Shown here piece after piece: positions 41,891 to 49,850 of a stretch of DNA of 64,000 bases. The DNA comes from Amycolatopsis umgeniensis. GTDB taxonomy: Bacteria > Actinomycetota > Actinomycetes > Mycobacteriales > Pseudonocardiaceae. Numbering within the stretch: the stretch's first letter is position 1; every line of letters begins with the position of its first letter. Location: the NCBI RefSeq assembly GCF_014205155.1, contig NZ_JACHMX010000001.1, forward strand, positions 1,674,001 to 1,738,000. The letters run 5' to 3'. Under the pieces are notes generated by a model that saw only the letters and a program-made list of their open reading frames with translations, ran no database searches and was not told where the DNA came from. The translations under genes and the position numbers were made by a program.

Positions 41891-42921
41891 GCACCTATGT
41901 CGCGGCCGAGGGCCGATACGAGAGCATCCCTTACCGCCGCACCGGGCGCAGCGGCCTGAAGCTGCCCGCGATCTCGCTGGGCCTGTGGCACAACTTCGGG
42001 AACGACAAGCCGTTGGGCACGCAGCGGGACATCGCCCGGCGGGCGTTCGACCTGGGCATCACCCATTTCGACCTCGCCAACAACTACGGCCCGCCCTACG
42101 GTTCGGCCGAGGAGAACTTCGGCAGGCTGCTGGCGTCGGACTTCAAGCCATACCGTGACGAACTGGTCGTCTCGACCAAGGCGGGCTACGACATGTGGCC
42201 CGGTCCGTACGGCGAATGGGGCTCGCGCAAGTACCTGCTGTCCTCTTTGGACCAGTCGCTCGGCCGGATGGGCCTGGACTACGTCGACATCTTCTACTCG
42301 CACCGCTTCGACCCCGAGACGCCGCTCGAGGAGACCGTCGGCGCGCTCGACACCGCCGTCCGCTCCGGGCGAGCGCTGTACGTCGGCATCTCGTCGTACT
42401 CGTCGGAGAAGACCGCCGAAGCGGCCCGGTTGCTGCGGGAACTGGGCACGCCGCTGCTGATCCACCAGCCGTCGTACTCGATGTTCAACCGCTGGCTCGA
42501 AGGCGACAACCTGCTCGACACGCTCGAAACCGAAGGCGCGGGCTGCATCGCGTTCTCGCCGCTGGCGCAGGGCATGCTGACGAGCCGCTACCTCGACGGC
42601 ATCCCGGACAACTCCCGTGCCGCGCAAGGGAAGTCGCTCAACCCGGACACGATCACCGAGAACACCCTCGGCAAGATCCGGGCGCTGAACGAGATCGCGC
42701 GGCGGCGCGGCCAGACGCTGGCGCAGCTCGCGCTCGCGTGGGGCCTGCGAGACCCGCGGATGACGTCGGTGCTGATCGGCGCGAGCAGCGTCGCCCAGCT
42801 GGAGGACAACGTCGGCGCGCTGAAGAACCTGCACTTCACCAAGGAAGAGCTGGCCGAGATCGACCGCTACGCCACCGAGGCCGACATCAACCTGTGGAAG
42901 CGGTCTACCGACGGATCCTGA
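41887..42921 (+). CDS. Aldo/keto reductase, YghZ-like
   Basis: This 344-residue AKR is of the YghZ/L-glyceraldehyde-3-phosphate reductase branch. It shows FDLANNYGPPYGSAEENFGR (catalytic Asp and Tyr), STKAGYDMWPGPYGEWGSRK (catalytic Lys), YSHRFDPETPLEET (His) and a C-terminal cofactor segment VLIGASSVAQLEDN. These enzymes reduce aldehydes such as methylglyoxal or L-glyceraldehyde-3-phosphate with NADPH. It is translated from a GTG overlapping the WYL regulator stop and runs 17 bases into the convergent small membrane gene. Confidence 0.92.
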   Translation: MSTYVAAEGRYESIPYRRTGRSGLKLPAISLGLWHNFGNDKPLGTQRDIARRAFDLGITHFDLANNYGPPYGSAEENFGRLLASDFKPYRDELVVSTKAGYDMWPGPYGEWGSRKYLLSSLDQSLGRMGLDYVDIFYSHRFDPETPLEETVGALDTAVRSGRALYVGISSYSSEKTAEAARLLRELGTPLLIHQPSYSMFNRWLEGDNLLDTLETEGAGCIAFSPLAQGMLTSRYLDGIPDNSRAAQGKSLNPDTITENTLGKIRALNEIARRRGQTLAQLALAWGLRDPRMTSVLIGASSVAQLEDNVGALKNLHFTKEELAEIDRYATEADINLWKRSTDGS

Positions 42922-43123
42922 TCGCGCGCGCCACGAGGAAGGCGGCATAGAGCGCCGAAAGGATGAGCCCGAGCACGTAGGAAAGCGTCTGCTCACCGAG
43001 GAAACTCCCGATGATCATCCCGAGGATCAAGCTACTCACGATCACGGTGAGCGCCGTGCCGAGCACCCAGCCGAGCACACTCGCCGGTGTCCAGACGGGT
43101 TTCGGTTCGGTGTCTCGGTTCAT
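42905..43123 (-). CDS. Small two-TM membrane protein, unknown
   Basis: This 72-residue protein has two hydrophobic helices (VLGWVLGTALTVIVSSLILG, and after a short GSFLGEQ turn, LGLILSALYAAFLVARA). A basic C terminus (RAIRIRR) is probably cytoplasmic. I do not recognise a family. The ATG at 43123 is the first start after an upstream region without coding signs. Confidence 0.65.
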   Translation of the reverse strand: MNRDTEPKPVWTPASVLGWVLGTALTVIVSSLILGMIIGSFLGEQTLSYVLGLILSALYAAFLVARAIRIRR

Positions 43124-43204
43124 TCGCCCAGTGTGGCCGCCACGTTCGGGGACAGGTCCCGAAAACGCGTTGCCCCGCCGGGCGGCCGGGCAGAGACTGC
43201 GGAC

Positions 43205-43957
43205 ATGACGTTCGAAGAGCTGCTCGCCGAAGGAGAGGCCGTCCCGGTCGAAGGCTGGGATTTCTCGTGGTTCGAGGGCCGGGCCACGGAGGAACGGCCA
43301 CCTTGGGGTTACTCGCGGCTGCTCGGTGCTCGGATGGCGACCGCGGAAGCCGGGCTGGACCTGCAGACCGGCGGCGGCGAGGTGCTCGCGGGGATCCCGA
43401 AACCGCCGCCGGTCCTCGCCGCCACCGAAGGCTGGCCCCCGAACGTCGAAGTCGCCAGGAAAACCCTCGCGCCGCTCGGCGGCGAGGTGGTCGAGGCGGC
43501 GTACGACGCACCTTTGCCCTTCCCCGACGAATCCTTCGACGTGGTGAGCAGCCGCCACCCGATCGAGAACCCGTGGCGGGAGATCGCCCGGGTCCTGCGT
43601 CCGGGTGGAACCTTTCTGTCGCAACAGATCGGCGCCGGCACCGTCCGCGAACTGAAGGAGTTCTTCCTCGGCCCGCAGGACTACGGCGACTGGACGCCGG
43701 AGGTGCTGTGCGTCGAGGCGGAAGCGGTCGGGCTGCGGGTGAACCGGCTGGAACCGGCGAAACTGCGGATGGAGTTCTTCGACCTCGCCGCTGTCGTCCA
43801 CTTCCTCCGGAAGGTGATCTGGATCGTGCCGGGGTTCGAAGTGGACAACTACCGTGACAGGCTCGCGGAACTCCATCGGATGATCGAGGCCGACGGGATG
43901 TTCGTCGCACACTCACGGCGGGTGCTCGTGGAGGCCGTCAAGCCTCGTGAGTGGTAA
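43205..43957 (+). CDS. SAM-dependent methyltransferase-like protein
   Basis: This 250-residue class I methyltransferase-like protein resembles small actinobacterial enzymes of this fold. Motif I is degenerate: the segment LDLQTGGGEVLAGI replaces the standard DxGxGxG, retaining TGGGE. Later parts (ATEGWPPNVEVARKTLAPLG, PFPDESFDVVSSRHP, ARVLRPGGTFLSQQIG) follow the methyltransferase order. The Gly-rich loop suggests it can still bind SAM. Its 3' end lies in a bidirectional terminator hairpin. Confidence 0.75.
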   Translation: MTFEELLAEGEAVPVEGWDFSWFEGRATEERPPWGYSRLLGARMATAEAGLDLQTGGGEVLAGIPKPPPVLAATEGWPPNVEVARKTLAPLGGEVVEAAYDAPLPFPDESFDVVSSRHPIENPWREIARVLRPGGTFLSQQIGAGTVRELKEFFLGPQDYGDWTPEVLCVEAEAVGLRVNRLEPAKLRMEFFDLAAVVHFLRKVIWIVPGFEVDNYRDRLAELHRMIEADGMFVAHSRRVLVEAVKPREW

Positions 43958-43990
43958 GGACGGTTAGAACCGTCCCTTACCACTCACGAG
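43944..43990. terminator. Bidirectional terminator hairpin
   Basis: Long arms of 22-23 bases (starting CTCGTGAGTGGTAAGG, and its complement ending at 43990) are separated by a 3-base loop, with one extra G in the right arm. The hairpin spans the ends of the convergent methyltransferase and PucR genes, both of whose stop codons lie inside it. Confidence 0.8.
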
Positions 43991-45222
43991 CTTGACCTGG
44001 GCGAGGGCAGATGCGAAGTGTCCGGGAACATGTGGAGCGCGCGCAGGGCGGCGCCGAGTTCGGCGATGTCGGCGGGATCGGTCAGCGAACGGCCCAGTTC
44101 CTCGGTGATCCGCTTGAGACGGTGCCGGATCGTGTTGGGGTGACAGAACATCCGCTCCGACGTCAGTTTCGTGGAGCCCTGGCATTCGAACCACGCCCGC
44201 AACGTCAGCAGCAGCACGTTCCGGTCGTCGCCGGGCAGGTCCAGGATCGGCCGCAGCACGTGGTGCGCGAGCTGGACCGACGCCTCCGGCGCGCTGGCGA
44301 CGAGGCCGGCGAGCGGGGATTCGTTGAACTGCACCATTCCCGTCGTCCCCGGCGTCATGCTGGAGAGCGCGACCCGCGCGAGGTGCAGCGCGCGGGAGGT
44401 GTTCCCGAGACCGGTGAACACCGGGCTGACACCGATGCGGCCCATCGAGTTCTCCCGCAGCAGCTCGATGATCACCTGGGACGCCGAAGGATCCCGCATC
44501 GACACGACGCCGACCTGCAGGTCCGGGGTGAGCCGCCAGGCGGAGGCGTGATGCCGGTCGCGGAGCCGGTTTTCGATCTGGGGCAACGGTTCGTGCCCGA
44601 CACGCGGGGTCTCCGCCGCGACGACCACGTAGGTCCCGTCGAGCGAGAGTTCCAGCACGCGCGCGATGTCCCACAGCGTGCCCTCGGTGGCCGCGCCGCC
44701 GGCGAACAGCGCCTCGACCAACGCGGAGCGTCTGCTTTGGTGCGCCAGCATGACTTCGGCGGTGGTGTCGCGGTAGGTCGTCGTGAGCGCCTCGGCGTAG
44801 TCGTCGATCAGCGCCCAGATCGCCGACGTCGCGGCGACGAGACCGCGGAGATCCTGATGCTCGCCCGAAGCGGTCAGTTCGACGAACCGGTTCCACACCT
44901 CGGTGAGTCCGATCCGGTACGCCCGCAGGAGTTCCGGCAGCGGCGCGCCCTGCAACGCCCGCGCGCGCCCGGTCGCGCGTGCCTGCGCGAGGTCGGGTTC
45001 TTCGGTGCCCCGCAGGGTCCGCATGACGTATTCGAGGTTGTTCCGCACCGAAGTCCGCAGTTCGGCCGGGGAGACGAACTGGGCGTCGTGGTACACCGGC
45101 ATTTCGGCGCGGATCTGCTCGACGGTGCTGTCGACGAGCCCCGGCAGCTGTTTTTCGACCTCGACGGCCAGTTCGGCGACGACGGCGGCCGAGCCTTCGC
45201 GGAGCACAGTTCTGTAGTGCAT
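43984..45222 (-). CDS. PucR-family (CdaR-like) transcriptional regulator
   Basis: This 412-residue regulator has an N-terminal helical sensory region (residues 1-150) and a GGDEF-like central part. A C-terminal PucR helix-turn-helix carries LLLTLRAWFECQGSTKLTSE and RMFCHPNTIRHRLKRITEEL. Family members activate or repress purine, carbohydrate or aromatic catabolic genes. ATG 45222 has GGAGGA upstream. The iorBA operon on the same strand ends just upstream with its own terminator, so regulation of that operon is possible but not shown. Confidence 0.88.
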   Translation of the reverse strand: MHYRTVLREGSAAVVAELAVEVEKQLPGLVDSTVEQIRAEMPVYHDAQFVSPAELRTSVRNNLEYVMRTLRGTEEPDLAQARATGRARALQGAPLPELLRAYRIGLTEVWNRFVELTASGEHQDLRGLVAATSAIWALIDDYAEALTTTYRDTTAEVMLAHQSRRSALVEALFAGGAATEGTLWDIARVLELSLDGTYVVVAAETPRVGHEPLPQIENRLRDRHHASAWRLTPDLQVGVVSMRDPSASQVIIELLRENSMGRIGVSPVFTGLGNTSRALHLARVALSSMTPGTTGMVQFNESPLAGLVASAPEASVQLAHHVLRPILDLPGDDRNVLLLTLRAWFECQGSTKLTSERMFCHPNTIRHRLKRITEELGRSLTDPADIAELGAALRALHMFPDTSHLPSPRSSS

Positions 45223-45314
45223 GGGCGTCCTCCGGACAGGAACTCCTCGTCGAGCCCCTGGGGACGTCATCTAACACGACTCCCCCGGAAGTGGCCTGTC
45301 GAAGCCGAAAGGCT

Positions 45315-45357
45315 CCGCTGGCGCGGCGAAAACAACCGTTTTTCGCCGCGCCAGCGG
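45315..45357 (-). terminator. Strong terminator of the iorBA operon
   Basis: Perfect 18-bp arms (CCGCTGGCGCGGCGAAAA at 45315-45332 and its complement at 45340-45357) are separated by a 7-base loop. The stem begins five bases after the iorA stop. A second small hairpin (AGCC-GAAA-GGCT) follows. Confidence 0.85.
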
Positions 45358-45361
45358 GAAA

Positions 45362-45817
45362 TCACATCTTCGCGGCCGCGCTCTTGATCGCCTCGCGGAT
45401 CCGGAAGTAGGTGCCGCACCGGCAGACGTTCTGGATCGCGTCGATTTCCGCGTCCGTCGGGTTCTTCGTCTTCTTCAGCAACGCCACCGCGGCCATGATC
45501 TGCCCCGGCTGACAGTAGCCGCATTGCGCGACGTCCTGCTCCAGCCAGGCCTCCTGCACCGGGTGCAGGTCCTCACCGTCGGCGAGACCTTCGATGGTGG
45601 TGACGTCCTTGCCCGAACAGTCGGACACCGGCGTCACGCACGGGTTGAACGCCTCGCCGTCGAGGTGACTGGTGCAGGCCTTGCAGACGTTGATCCCGCA
45701 GCCGTACTTCGGGCCGCGGACGCCGAGTTTGTCCCGCAGCGCCCACAGCATGGGCAGATCCGCGGGCGCGTCGACGGTGACGGTCTTCCCGTTCACCGTG
45801 AAGGTGTAGTTGGGCAT
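45362..45817 (-). CDS. Molybdenum hydroxylase [2Fe-2S] small subunit, IorA/CoxS-like
   Basis: This 151-residue subunit has a plant-type ferredoxin [2Fe-2S] cluster (CGINVCKAC, then a Cys in FNPCVTPVSDC). The C-terminal four-helix [2Fe-2S] domain contributes CGYCQPGQ and VCRCGTY. It carries electrons from the Mo-cofactor subunit encoded just upstream (27-base gap). No FAD subunit gene is present, as in isoquinoline 1-oxidoreductase and related two-subunit enzymes, which pass electrons to a cytochrome or membrane acceptor. Confidence 0.92.
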   Translation of the reverse strand: MPNYTFTVNGKTVTVDAPADLPMLWALRDKLGVRGPKYGCGINVCKACTSHLDGEAFNPCVTPVSDCSGKDVTTIEGLADGEDLHPVQEAWLEQDVAQCGYCQPGQIMAAVALLKKTKNPTDAEIDAIQNVCRCGTYFRIREAIKSAAAKM

Positions 45818-45843
45818 CGGAACTCCTTGGCGGGGAAGGAAAG

Positions 45844-48084
45844 TCAGCGGGGGAAGGGGTCGAAGTCGATCGGGAAGTTGATCGGGAAACTGCGCGGTTT
45901 GATCCCGGTCGCCCGCGCGTACGCGTTCGCGATCGCGCCGACCGGCGCGGGGACACCGAGTTCCCCGGCGCCGCCGATCTCGCCCGTCTCCGGCATCACG
46001 AACACCTTGACGTCCTTCGGCGAGTTCTTCTGCCGTGCGTAGTGGAACTGCGAGTAACTGCCTTCCAGCGGCAGGCCCTTGTCGATGTGCAGCCCCGCGG
46101 TCAGCGTCGTGGAGATGCCGTCGGTCAGGCCGCCGAGCATCTGCGCCTCGATCCCGCGCGGGTTGATCGGCTTGCCGACGTCGACCGCGATGGTCGCCTT
46201 GGTGACACGCGGGTTCTTCGGGTCGCGAGCGTCCATCTCGACCAGGCAGGCGGTATACGACTTGTACTCACCGTGCACCGCGACACCCTGCGCGAAGCCC
46301 TTGGGCATCTTCTTGCCCCACTCGCCGAGTTCGGCGACCTTGTCCAGTACGGCGCGCTGCCGCTCGTTCTTGATGAACTCGCGCCGGAACGCCACCGGAT
46401 CCTTGCCGAGCTTCGCGGCGATCTCGTCGACCATGATCTCTTCCGCGCCGCGTGTGCTCGACGAATACACCGAACGCCAGGCACCGGTGTGGAAATCCAC
46501 CGGAACCTCGTTGAGCAGCTGCGTGGTGACGCCGAAGTTGTACGGCGACTTCACCGTCAGCAGGAACACCGTTTGCGCGAAGCTCAGGTTGCCGCCCACC
46601 GGCAGTTCCGCGGCGAAGGCGGTGAGGACCTCGCCGAGCCCGTGGCCCCAGTCGGTTTCCACGCTGGCGACGCGGTGTTCGAAGGTGAGCACCTGGCCGA
46701 GCGCGAAGGTGGCGCGGATCTTGTGGTGGCTCGCGGCCCGGGCGCGGCCGTGACGCATGTCGTCGATCCGGCTCCACATCAGCCGCACCGGCCGCTTCAT
46801 CGCCTTCGAGATCCGCGCGGCTTCGATCGCGCCGTCGGAGAACAGCCTGCGGCCGAACGAACCGCCCGCCTGCTGGACGTGCACGGTGACCTTGTTGACC
46901 GGCAGGCCGAGTTCCGCCGCGATGTTCTGCTTCGCGAGGATCGGCACCTTCATCCCCGACCAGATGGTGGCGCCGTCTTCACGGACGTCGGCGACCGCCG
47001 AGTTGGTCTCCAGCGGCGCGTGACTCGCGAAGGCGAAGTCGAACTCGCCGTCGACGTACTGGGTCAGCAGCGGCGGGACGACGAACGGCAGCGCCGCGGC
47101 CCGCAGCTTCTTCTTGATCGTCGCGTTGTTCTCGCCGTCGACGGTGCCGCCGTTCCAGGTGACGTCGAGGGCGTTCTTGCCGTCGAGCGCCTGGCCGAAG
47201 GTCTCGGCCAGCACCGCGACCCCGGTCTTGATGACGGCGATGTCGATGATGCCCGGCATCGCGCGGACGGCGGCCTCGTTGTTGACCTTCTTGACGGTGC
47301 CGTTGATCGTCGGCGGGCGGCGGACCATGGCCGGCTTCGCGCCGGGGACGTCCAGGTCGAGCGTGTACTTCAGCTGCCCGGTGACCATCGCGCGGGCGTC
47401 CTTGCGCGACTGCGGCGTGCCGACCAGCTTGTGCGCGGACTCCGCCTTCGGGGTCACCGTGAGCTTCCCCAGGTCGGCACGGGCGGCGGGCTTGGACAGC
47501 GCGCCGTAACCCATCCGGCGGCCGTCGGGCGCGATCACCGCACCGTCCCTTGTGGACAGCCGATCGGCCTTGGCGCCCCACTGCCGCGCGGCGGTGGCGA
47601 CCAGACGGGCGCGGGCGGCGGCCGCCGCGGTCCGCACCGGGGTGTACAGCGAACGCATCGTGTTCGAGCCGCCGGTCAGCTGGTTGAACAGCAGTTCCGG
47701 GCGGGCGTCGGAGAGCACGACGTCGACGCGGTCGAGCGGCAGGTCCATCTCCTCGGCGACGAGCATCGCGTTCGCCGTGGTGATGCCTTGGCCGACCTCG
47801 GTCCGCGGCAGTTCCAGCCGCACGCGACCGTCTTCGCGGACTTCGAGCACGAGCAGACCGGCGGTGGGCGCGTTCGAAAGGATCAGGACGTCGCCGAGGT
47901 CGAGGATCTCGGCCGGTCCGGGCAGTGTCGGGATGACCGCTTCGGCCTCTTCGGGCGCGACGGCGTCGATACCGATCTTGGTGGCGATCGTGAGGGTGGG
48001 CGCGGCGACGAGGAAGCTCAGGAACCGGCGACGGCCGAGGCCGCCGGGGTCCTGTTCTTGGGTTCCAGTGGTGGGACTGGCCAT
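45844..48084 (-). CDS. Molybdenum hydroxylase large subunit, IorB-like, Tat-exported
   Basis: This 746-residue subunit has an N-terminal twin-arginine signal (GRRRFLSFLVAAPT) followed by an aldehyde oxidase/xanthine dehydrogenase molybdopterin-binding fold. Recognisable blocks are EVGQGITTANAMLVAEEMDL, GGSFGRRLFSDGAIEAARIS and a late PVGAIANAYARATG. The layout is that of the beta subunit of isoquinoline 1-oxidoreductase. With the small subunit it would be an exported oxidase of an aldehyde or N-heterocycle. The Tat signal implies cofactor insertion in the cytoplasm before export; MoxR/VWA genes at 37-39 kb are possible helpers. Confidence 0.92.
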   Translation of the reverse strand: MASPTTGTQEQDPGGLGRRRFLSFLVAAPTLTIATKIGIDAVAPEEAEAVIPTLPGPAEILDLGDVLILSNAPTAGLLVLEVREDGRVRLELPRTEVGQGITTANAMLVAEEMDLPLDRVDVVLSDARPELLFNQLTGGSNTMRSLYTPVRTAAAAARARLVATAARQWGAKADRLSTRDGAVIAPDGRRMGYGALSKPAARADLGKLTVTPKAESAHKLVGTPQSRKDARAMVTGQLKYTLDLDVPGAKPAMVRRPPTINGTVKKVNNEAAVRAMPGIIDIAVIKTGVAVLAETFGQALDGKNALDVTWNGGTVDGENNATIKKKLRAAALPFVVPPLLTQYVDGEFDFAFASHAPLETNSAVADVREDGATIWSGMKVPILAKQNIAAELGLPVNKVTVHVQQAGGSFGRRLFSDGAIEAARISKAMKRPVRLMWSRIDDMRHGRARAASHHKIRATFALGQVLTFEHRVASVETDWGHGLGEVLTAFAAELPVGGNLSFAQTVFLLTVKSPYNFGVTTQLLNEVPVDFHTGAWRSVYSSSTRGAEEIMVDEIAAKLGKDPVAFRREFIKNERQRAVLDKVAELGEWGKKMPKGFAQGVAVHGEYKSYTACLVEMDARDPKNPRVTKATIAVDVGKPINPRGIEAQMLGGLTDGISTTLTAGLHIDKGLPLEGSYSQFHYARQKNSPKDVKVFVMPETGEIGGAGELGVPAPVGAIANAYARATGIKPRSFPINFPIDFDPFPR

Positions 48085-48274
48085 CGGGAAGATCCCTTCG
48101 AGAGCGCGCGGTGAAGGCGGGGACCCTCGCGCGGCCTGGGGTCGGATGGCGACACGCTAGGCATCGGCATTCGGCCTAGTCAACGCGGAGTAGTCGGGTC
48201 AGCCCATCTGTGTGACGAGGTGACAGCGAAGGGCCCCAAATGTGTGCCGCGCCACAGTCGGCGAGGGACAGGCC

Positions 48275-48844
48275 CTAGATGGAGTCGCGCTCCCGGCCCG
48301 CTTCGAGCAGGTCTTCACGGGCGCGCGCGATGCGCGAGCGCACGGTGCCGACAGGGCAGCCGCAGATCTCGGCGGCCTCGGCGTACGAAAGCCCCAGCAC
48401 CTGGGTGAGGACGAGGACCTCACGCCGTTCCGGGTCGAGCCCGTCGAGCAGCATCCGCAGCTCCACGAGGTCTTCAAACCCCGCGACACCCTCGGCCTGA
48501 CGAGCGCCGCGACGCTCGGCGGTGGCTTCCCAGTCGACGTCGGCGAGCTTCGGACGCGCCGAAGCCGCCCGGATGCGGTCGACGACCACGCGGCGCGCGA
48601 TCGACAGGAGCCACGTCCGCGAGGAGGACCGTCCAGCGAATCGGCGGAGGCTGCCGAACGCGCGCAGGTACGTCTCCTGGGTGAGATCGTCGGCGGCGCT
48701 GACGTCGGCGAGGTGCGCGACGAAGCGCCAGACGTCGGCCTGGGTGGCCCGCACCCAGTCCTCGAGCGCCCGCCGGTCACCGCGGGCGGCGTCGAGAGCG
48801 AGAGCGGTCACCCGCTCGTCGTCGTGGTTGCGCGCCCCGGCCAT
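48275..48844 (-). CDS. sigC: ECF sigma factor, SigC-like
   Basis: This 189-residue ECF factor has region 2 with [20 protein letters not shown] and [13 protein letters not shown], and region 4 with [20 protein letters not shown] and [17 protein letters not shown]. These match my recollection of mycobacterial SigC at many positions. No regulator gene is downstream; instead a zf-HC2 membrane protein is encoded divergently 58 bases away. ATG 48844 is chosen at the family N terminus. In M. tuberculosis SigC is linked to copper acquisition; here the regulon cannot be read. Confidence 0.88.
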   Translation of the reverse strand: MAGARNHDDERVTALALDAARGDRRALEDWVRATQADVWRFVAHLADVSAADDLTQETYLRAFGSLRRFAGRSSSRTWLLSIARRVVVDRIRAASARPKLADVDWEATAERRGARQAEGVAGFEDLVELRMLLDGLDPERREVLVLTQVLGLSYAEAAEICGCPVGTVRSRIARAREDLLEAGRERDSI

Positions 48845-48902
48845 ACGAGAAACGTAGCAGCGTCCCGGGAACCGGGGCAGGTCCGCGCCCGACAAGTGAG
48901 AT

Positions 48903-49631
48903 GTGAAGTGCGAGACCTGCCGCGAGGCCCTGTCGGCCCGGCTCGACGGCGAAACCGAACCCGCCCCGCCCGAGGCGGTCGACCGGCATGTGGCCGGCTG
49001 CGCCGCCTGCCGGTCGTGGCTCGCCCGCGCCGAGCGGCTGCACCGGACGCTGCTGCTGCGGCCCGCTCCCCTGGTCCCGGACCTCACCGCCGTCATCCTG
49101 GAGCGCACCCCCGCCCCACCGAGCGAGGGCTGGCCCGCCAGGATCGCGCTCGCCGTGGTCGCGATCGCGCAGCTCGGCCTCGCCTTCGCCCAGCTGCTGG
49201 GTGTCGAAGACCACGGCGCCGGGCACGGCGCGGAAACCCTGGTCGGGCACCTTTCGCACGAGAGCAGCGCGTGGAACCTCGCCGTCGGGGTCGGCCTCGG
49301 CTGGGCGGCCTTCCGTACGAAGGCCGCGGCCGGGCAACTCCCGGCGCTGACCGGTTTCGTCGCCTTGCTCCTGGCGTTGTCGGCGGGCGACCTCGTCACC
49401 GGGCAGGTCACCGCCGGGCGCGTGCTCACCCACGGGCTGGTCGTCGCGGGCCTGCTGTTGCTGCTCGTGGTGAACCGTCAGCACCGCCTGCGCACCCGGC
49501 CCAGCCCGGCGACGACGGCCGACACCACGGACTCCTACCCCGCGGAATCAGGTCACGAAACCGGAGAGGCCCCCGAACGACCCCGTCAGCACAGGGGATT
49601 CCGCCGCCCGGCGAGCCGTCACGTCGCCTGA
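48903..49631 (+). CDS. zf-HC2 anti-sigma-like membrane protein
   Basis: This 242-residue protein has an N-terminal zinc-binding anti-sigma domain with the pattern CETC (residues 3-6) and a later H-x3-C-x2-C ([15 protein letters not shown]). Several TM segments follow ([63 protein letters not shown]). The GTG at 48903 has no strong Shine-Dalgarno sequence. It is divergent from sigC by 58 bases, making it a candidate cognate anti-sigma factor. The region between TMs contains His and Asp ([11 protein letters not shown]) that might bind metal. Confidence 0.8.
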   Translation: MKCETCREALSARLDGETEPAPPEAVDRHVAGCAACRSWLARAERLHRTLLLRPAPLVPDLTAVILERTPAPPSEGWPARIALAVVAIAQLGLAFAQLLGVEDHGAGHGAETLVGHLSHESSAWNLAVGVGLGWAAFRTKAAAGQLPALTGFVALLLALSAGDLVTGQVTAGRVLTHGLVVAGLLLLLVVNRQHRLRTRPSPATTADTTDSYPAESGHETGEAPERPRQHRGFRRPASRHVA

Positions 49632-49649
49632 GCGGAGCCTTGACCCCCT

Positions 49650-49661
49650 TGGTCTAGACCA
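49650..49661. promoter_or_regulatory. DasR-type (dre) palindrome
   Basis: TGGTCTAGACCA is the perfect core of the DasR-responsive element of Streptomyces (a GntR regulator of amino-sugar metabolism). It sits 190 bases before the ROK gene. The flanking bases match the consensus only in part. Confidence 0.6.
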
Positions 49662-49850
49662 TTGCCGGTCACTGGGAGCACCTGTCCGGACACCGGGTGA
49701 ATCACCGGATTTCGCGCGCGGCGTGCGCGATTTGCGCTCCGGACACGTTTACTGTCACCGAGAACCACCGAATGTAAACCTTCTTGCCCTTTTCGGGCCG
49801 GACCCGATTACTTTGGTGGGAACACCTTGGTTCGACAGGAGGCGAAGCTC
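49662..49850 (+). promoter_or_regulatory. ROK gene leader with GTTTAC inverted repeat
   Basis: GTTTAC (49747-49752) and GTAAAC (49774-49779) form an inverted repeat of 6 bp with a 21-base spacer, a plausible autoregulatory site for the ROK protein. CAGGAGG at 49836-49842 is the ribosome binding site. No gene is seen in the interval. Confidence 0.5.

Noticed and set aside
37171..48084. A complete CO dehydrogenase (cox) cluster
   Set aside because: The hydroxylase has only two subunits, lacks the FAD subunit, is Tat-exported and is separated from the MoxR/VWA pair by unrelated genes.
46042..48114. 690-codon open frame opposite iorB
   Set aside because: IorB has a Tat signal and full molybdenum-binding blocks; the antisense frame has none.
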